Below are positions 61,215 to 64,000 of a stretch of DNA of 64,000 nt, in pieces. The notes under the pieces were generated by a model. That model worked only from the letters and a program-made list of their open reading frames with translations, was not told where the DNA came from and did no database searches. How positions within the stretch are numbered: position 1 is the first letter of the stretch; every line of letters begins with the position of its first letter. The DNA is taken from contig CAWEBE010000079.1 of NCBI GenBank assembly GCA_963806735.1, positions 62,001 to 126,000 of the forward strand. Reading direction: 5' to 3'. Source of the stretch: CADEFX01 sp963806735. GTDB taxonomy: Bacteria > Pseudomonadota > Alphaproteobacteria > Rhizobiales > Hyphomicrobiaceae. A program made the position numbers and the translations under genes.

Positions 61215-62168
61215 GTGACGGTTCGGTATCAGTTCGATTGCGCGCGGAGCGGGCCATTGAGATTGCTGTGGTGGGGGCGGTCAAACCCCTTGGCCTGGTG
61301 GTGGGCTCTATTGAGCCTGGTCAGCGGTGGCAATATCGCGCTCTGGTTTCTGCTGTACCGCCAGTTCCACATGCAGCCGACTGGCAGCCTGGACAGCACC
61401 TCCGACATCGAGCTCATGCTGTTCCTGTGTGCTGCTTATGTTTTTGGCTGCGCCTTCAGATCGTTTCTGCCGCGTGCGGATGTTCAAAGGATCTGCTTGT
61501 TCGATACTTGGCTATCGAGCGTTGTCATCGGTAGGTCCGTGGCGACCGTGGCCGAGATCTGCTTTGCAGCGCAATGGGCCATCCTCTTGCGCCAGCTGGG
61601 TGGGTTAGCGGAAGCGGAGACCACCTTGAATGTCGCCGGGGCGATCGTGCCGCTGATCCTCCTGGCGCAGTGCTGCTCGTGGTACGGGGTGTTGACGACC
61701 AACTATCTGGCCAATGCCATCGAAAACTCGATATGGGCAGTCGCCTTCCTGGTGGTTGGGATCGGCCTTTGTCGGGTGCTGCCGGAGTTCCAAGGTCTCG
61801 TGCGCTTGGGCATCGTCGTCGGGATCGTTGGTATTGCAGGCTACCTGGCTTTTCTCATAACCATCGACGTCCCGATGTACCTGAGCCGATGGCAGGATGG
61901 GCTTGCGGATGGCAGCAAAGTTCTGAGTCCTCTGGAGGGTCTCCGTGACGCGAGCACGCGTTGGGTCGTGACACATGACTTCGCGCAGTGGAAGGATGAG
62001 ATTGCCTGGATGTCGCTCTATTTCACCGCCGCGGTCTGGGCAAGTCTGGCGCTTTGCTTTGTTTACTCGTTCGGGGATCGACTTCCGCGCTATCGCAGCG
62101 AACCTGCCGCCCAAGTTCTGAGCGTCGGATCTGCACGAACTGTCTATCGGTTCATGAATGAACCATAG
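61215..62168 (+). CDS. Polytopic membrane protein of unknown function
   Basis: A 317-residue protein with about seven membrane helices (for example WALLSLVSGGNIALWFLLY, LMLFLCAAYVFGCAFRSFL, VAGAIVPLILLAQCCSWYGV, LVRLGIVVGIVGIAGYLAFL) and conserved-looking aromatic and acidic residues in loops (NYLANAIENSIWA; DVPMYLSRWQ). The GTG at 61215 is chosen, since codons before it (frame open from 61035) are arginine-rich and not protein-like; the ribosome binding site is poor. It ends nine bases before the DUF3616 gene, so they may be cotranscribed. I do not recognise the family. Confidence 0.65.
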   Translation: MTVRYQFDCARSGPLRLLWWGRSNPLAWWWALLSLVSGGNIALWFLLYRQFHMQPTGSLDSTSDIELMLFLCAAYVFGCAFRSFLPRADVQRICLFDTWLSSVVIGRSVATVAEICFAAQWAILLRQLGGLAEAETTLNVAGAIVPLILLAQCCSWYGVLTTNYLANAIENSIWAVAFLVVGIGLCRVLPEFQGLVRLGIVVGIVGIAGYLAFLITIDVPMYLSRWQDGLADGSKVLSPLEGLRDASTRWVVTHDFAQWKDEIAWMSLYFTAAVWASLALCFVYSFGDRLPRYRSEPAAQVLSVGSARTVYRFMNEP

Positions 62169-62177
62169 GACCATGGC

Positions 62178-63149
62178 ATGAGTGGGCGTCGTCCGAAGAG
62201 CGACATCTGGCTCGACTACGCCGCAGCAGGCCGCAAAGCGAAGTTCTTGCCCAACCTCTCCGCCGTCGCGGCTGCGGGCCAGTATCTCTGGACTGTCTCC
62301 GATGAGGTGCGAACCATCGAGTGCCTCGCGCCCCGTGGCGACGGCTACCGGCTGCACGCACAATTTCACCTCGACAAGCTGTTTTCGGGACTGCCGGGAG
62401 CCCAGGCGGAGAACGAAGCGGACATCGAAGGGCTCGATGTCGCAGACGGGCGCCTGTGGCTGTGCGGTTCACACTCGCTGACGCGGCGGTCACCGGGCAA
62501 TGCAGCCGCGGACCGCGTCGAACCCAAGATCCGCAAACGGCCCAGCCGAAGGCTGCTTGGTGCGGTGTCCCTCTCTGACGATGGCGGCGCCATAACCGGG
62601 TCAGGACAGGCCTTGCCGTTCCGGGGCGCCGGGTCGTTGCGCGCGGTACTAGGCCGACGCGAGCACCTCGCGCCGTTCATGGAACTGCCGAGCAAGGAGA
62701 ACGGGCTGGATATAGAGGGGTTAACAATCCTGCGCCGGAAAGCCTATGTCGGCCTGCGTGGCCCTGTCGTCGACAACATTGCCATCGTAGCGGCGGTGAC
62801 CCTGCGCGCTGACTTCAGCATCGATGAAGCTAGACTTGTCCTGCACTTCGTCAATCTGGACGGGCTCGGCGTGCGCGACCTCACCCGCTGGAAGGATGGC
62901 ATCCTCATTCTCGCTGGACCTGTGAACGGCGCTGACGGGCCGTTTGCGCTACGGCACTGGCGCCCAAGGCGCACAGGTCGCATCCAAACGCCGCAGCTGG
63001 TCCGGACCTTTCCACCGGGTGCCGACCACCCCGAGGGTATCTGCGCGGTGCAGCACGCAGGCGCAGAAGGCGTGATCGTCTTGTATGACACCAAGACCGC
63101 GCAGCGACGCAAGGGAACGCGCTACCGTGCCGGTTGGATCAGATTGTGA
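62178..63149 (+). CDS. DUF3616 protein
   Basis: A 323-residue protein, likely a beta-propeller: NLSAVAAAGQYLWTVSDEVR, EADIEGLDVADGRLWLCGSH, KENGLDIEGLTILRRKAYVG followed by LRGPV, and LDGLGVRDLTRW. These repeats of D-I-E-G-L and L-G-V-R-D-L are the signature of DUF3616. No signal peptide. Function unknown; related propellers occur as exported or cytosolic lactonase-like proteins. Nine bases after the membrane protein gene, same strand. Confidence 0.8.
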   Translation: MSGRRPKSDIWLDYAAAGRKAKFLPNLSAVAAAGQYLWTVSDEVRTIECLAPRGDGYRLHAQFHLDKLFSGLPGAQAENEADIEGLDVADGRLWLCGSHSLTRRSPGNAAADRVEPKIRKRPSRRLLGAVSLSDDGGAITGSGQALPFRGAGSLRAVLGRREHLAPFMELPSKENGLDIEGLTILRRKAYVGLRGPVVDNIAIVAAVTLRADFSIDEARLVLHFVNLDGLGVRDLTRWKDGILILAGPVNGADGPFALRHWRPRRTGRIQTPQLVRTFPPGADHPEGICAVQHAGAEGVIVLYDTKTAQRRKGTRYRAGWIRL

Positions 63150-63395
63150 GGGTTCTTTGATCGAGCTGGCGGCACCAGTCGCGATAGATGTCAGCGGCTT
63201 GATGCTACGCCCATCAGCCGCGGCATGGTCGACGCCCTGGTGCGCTGGCAGATAGGCAAGGCGCTGGTTGGCACCGAGAAACCTACTCCAGCTTCGCCCA
63301 AGTCGGGTGACCCGGTGGTTAGCCGACTGCAATCCCTCCGATAGCGGTTCTCGAATCGCAACCGCCATTGATGGGAGAAGGCACGGCACGAGCCG
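63150..63395. other. Intergenic region after the DUF3616 gene
   Basis: About 245 bases. A plus-strand frame SRGMVDALVRWQIGKALVGT ends at a stop near 63344 and looks like the end of some lost gene, but I cannot name it. No other feature. Confidence 0.3.
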
Positions 63396-63580
63396 CTAGT
63401 TTAACGCCTCGTCGACGTGCGCCGCCGTGAGCTGCTCTTGCAAGAAGGCAAGCCAGCGTGAAGTTCGTAGGTTTTGACGGGTTCGTCATTCTCCCACCGT
63501 ATCAAGTGCTGCGCGTAGCGGTGGTACCGCCGGGCTTCGGAAATGTCTCGTTGACCAGAGGCGCGTCGCTTGGCCGGCAT
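63396..63580 (-). pseudogene. Small gene with a frameshift
   Basis: From ATG at 63580 the frame reads PAKRRASGQRDISEARRYHR, YAQHLIRWENDEPVKTYE; then a second frame continues RTSRWLAFLQEQLTAAHVDE and ALN with stop at 63396. Joined, they give a protein of about 62 residues with ordered helices, while each frame alone turns into Arg/Ser-rich noise. The shift lies near 63460-63470. Either decayed or a sequence error. Function unknown. Confidence 0.45.
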
Positions 63581-63666
63581 CTAGGGGCTCCCTCGCTTCG
63601 GGAAAGATGCCGTTAATGGTCAGCCGAATCGTTAAAGCAAAGGTAACGAAGTGGCGTCTGTGGCGA

Positions 63667-64000
63667 TCATCTCCAGAACTGCGACGCCGCAATCGCGAAA
63701 TTCAAGTTTTGGGCGTCGCGGATCGTGAAGCTCGTGACGCCGATCAGGTTTCCGCGATCATCGAACAAACCACCACCTGAAGAGCCCGCCGACAGCGGCG
63801 CGGTGATCTGGATGTACTCCGTCTTGTCGTCCCCAATTCTTAGGCCAGACAACAGACCGGCACCCAACGTGTTGGCGAGGCCTTTGGGCGAACCGATCGT
63901 ATAGACGGCTTCGCCGACGGCCAAGGTCGAGTATTCGCGGAAGCCAGGAACCGGCACCAGCTCACCATCCTGGACTTGCAGAAAGCAGCGATCTGATGCG
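63667..64000 (-). CDS. Trypsin-like serine protease, C-terminal part (partial)
   Basis: 111 codons at the right edge; the 5' part lies outside the window. The catalytic Ser is in PLSAGSSGGGLFDDRGNLIG, after GEAVYTIGSPKGLANTLGAG and before VTSF and NLNFAIAAS, all typical of S1C/Trypsin_2 proteases of the HtrA type. The protein ends soon after the protease domain, without a PDZ domain. His and Asp cannot be seen here. Not closely related in sequence to the protease at 37369. Confidence 0.8.
   Translation of the reverse strand, partial: ASDRCFLQVQDGELVPVPGFREYSTLAVGEAVYTIGSPKGLANTLGAGLLSGLRIGDDKTEYIQITAPLSAGSSGGGLFDDRGNLIGVTSFTIRDAQNLNFAIAASQFWR

Noticed and set aside
1..64000. CRISPR array, rRNA operon, complete prophage or integrase gene
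   Set aside because: No regularly spaced repeats, rRNA sequence, phage structural genes or tyrosine/serine recombinase motif were seen.

Overview
The window is chromosomal DNA of a GC-rich alphaproteobacterium. Gene content points to the Hyphomicrobiales: a glxBCD/glnT cluster, an arsR-arsC-aquaglyceroporin operon of the Sinorhizobium type, Tat-exported sulfatases, many GTG starts and dispersed CTAG-bounded palindromes. No 16S or other marker gene is present, so a genus cannot be given.

Left part (1-20.8 kb): an RND efflux adaptor/permease pair runs straight into Mrp-type Na+/H+ antiporter genes (mnhE-F-G-B, cut by the window edge). Then come a patatin-like lipase, small membrane and Cys-containing proteins, an abgT transporter with an M20 peptidase, an SLC13/RCK permease, a quinone-reductase-like flavoprotein, a threonine ammonia-lyase, a translationally coupled Lin0512 pair, two carboxymuconolactone-decarboxylase-fold proteins, an NTF2-like protein and a membrane-anchored Clp-fold protease. 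Two secreted proteins at 13.5 and 20.3 kb are paralogues.

Middle (20.8-37 kb): glxB-glxC-glxD, a DUF442 phosphatase-like gene and a type III glutamine synthetase/GmaS form one operon, most likely for N-methylglutamate or related glutamate-analogue synthesis. Then an L,D-transpeptidase, an SMP-30 family protein, a second RND efflux pair (HAE1 type), a convergent two-component system with a Spy/CpxP-like protein, and an extradiol-dioxygenase-like VOC protein.

Accessory region (37-60.6 kb): four fragments that look like the 3' half of one tRNA (anticodon loop to CCA, probably tRNA-Arg(TCT)) lie in the same orientation at 37.03, 51.08, 53.54 and 55.55 kb. They have the form of attachment sites. 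The last three bound two small cassettes of about 2 kb: one with a SLATT-type membrane effector candidate, one with an ORF6N/RhuM-like DNA-binding protein overlapping a Doc/Fic toxin. After the last fragment come a truncated plasmid-type replicase remnant and a histidine kinase cut off at its N-terminal part. Between the first and second fragments lie two Tat sulfatases with a HAD hydrolase and a probable DUF1254 remnant, an IclR-controlled catabolic operon (hydrolases, luciferase-like monooxygenase, SDR, orphan ABC binding protein), a sulfatase scrap and an IS481 copy with two frameshifts. No integrase gene is visible anywhere. Right of this, an arsRC-aqpS operon abuts a 5'-truncated cyclase gene, and a phnM C-terminal scrap remains at 60.4 kb.

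Right end (60.7-64 kb): two membrane proteins of unknown function, a DUF3616 protein, a frameshifted small gene and the C-terminal part of a trypsin-like protease running off the edge. Several short genes in the window carry single frameshifts, which may be decay or sequence errors.
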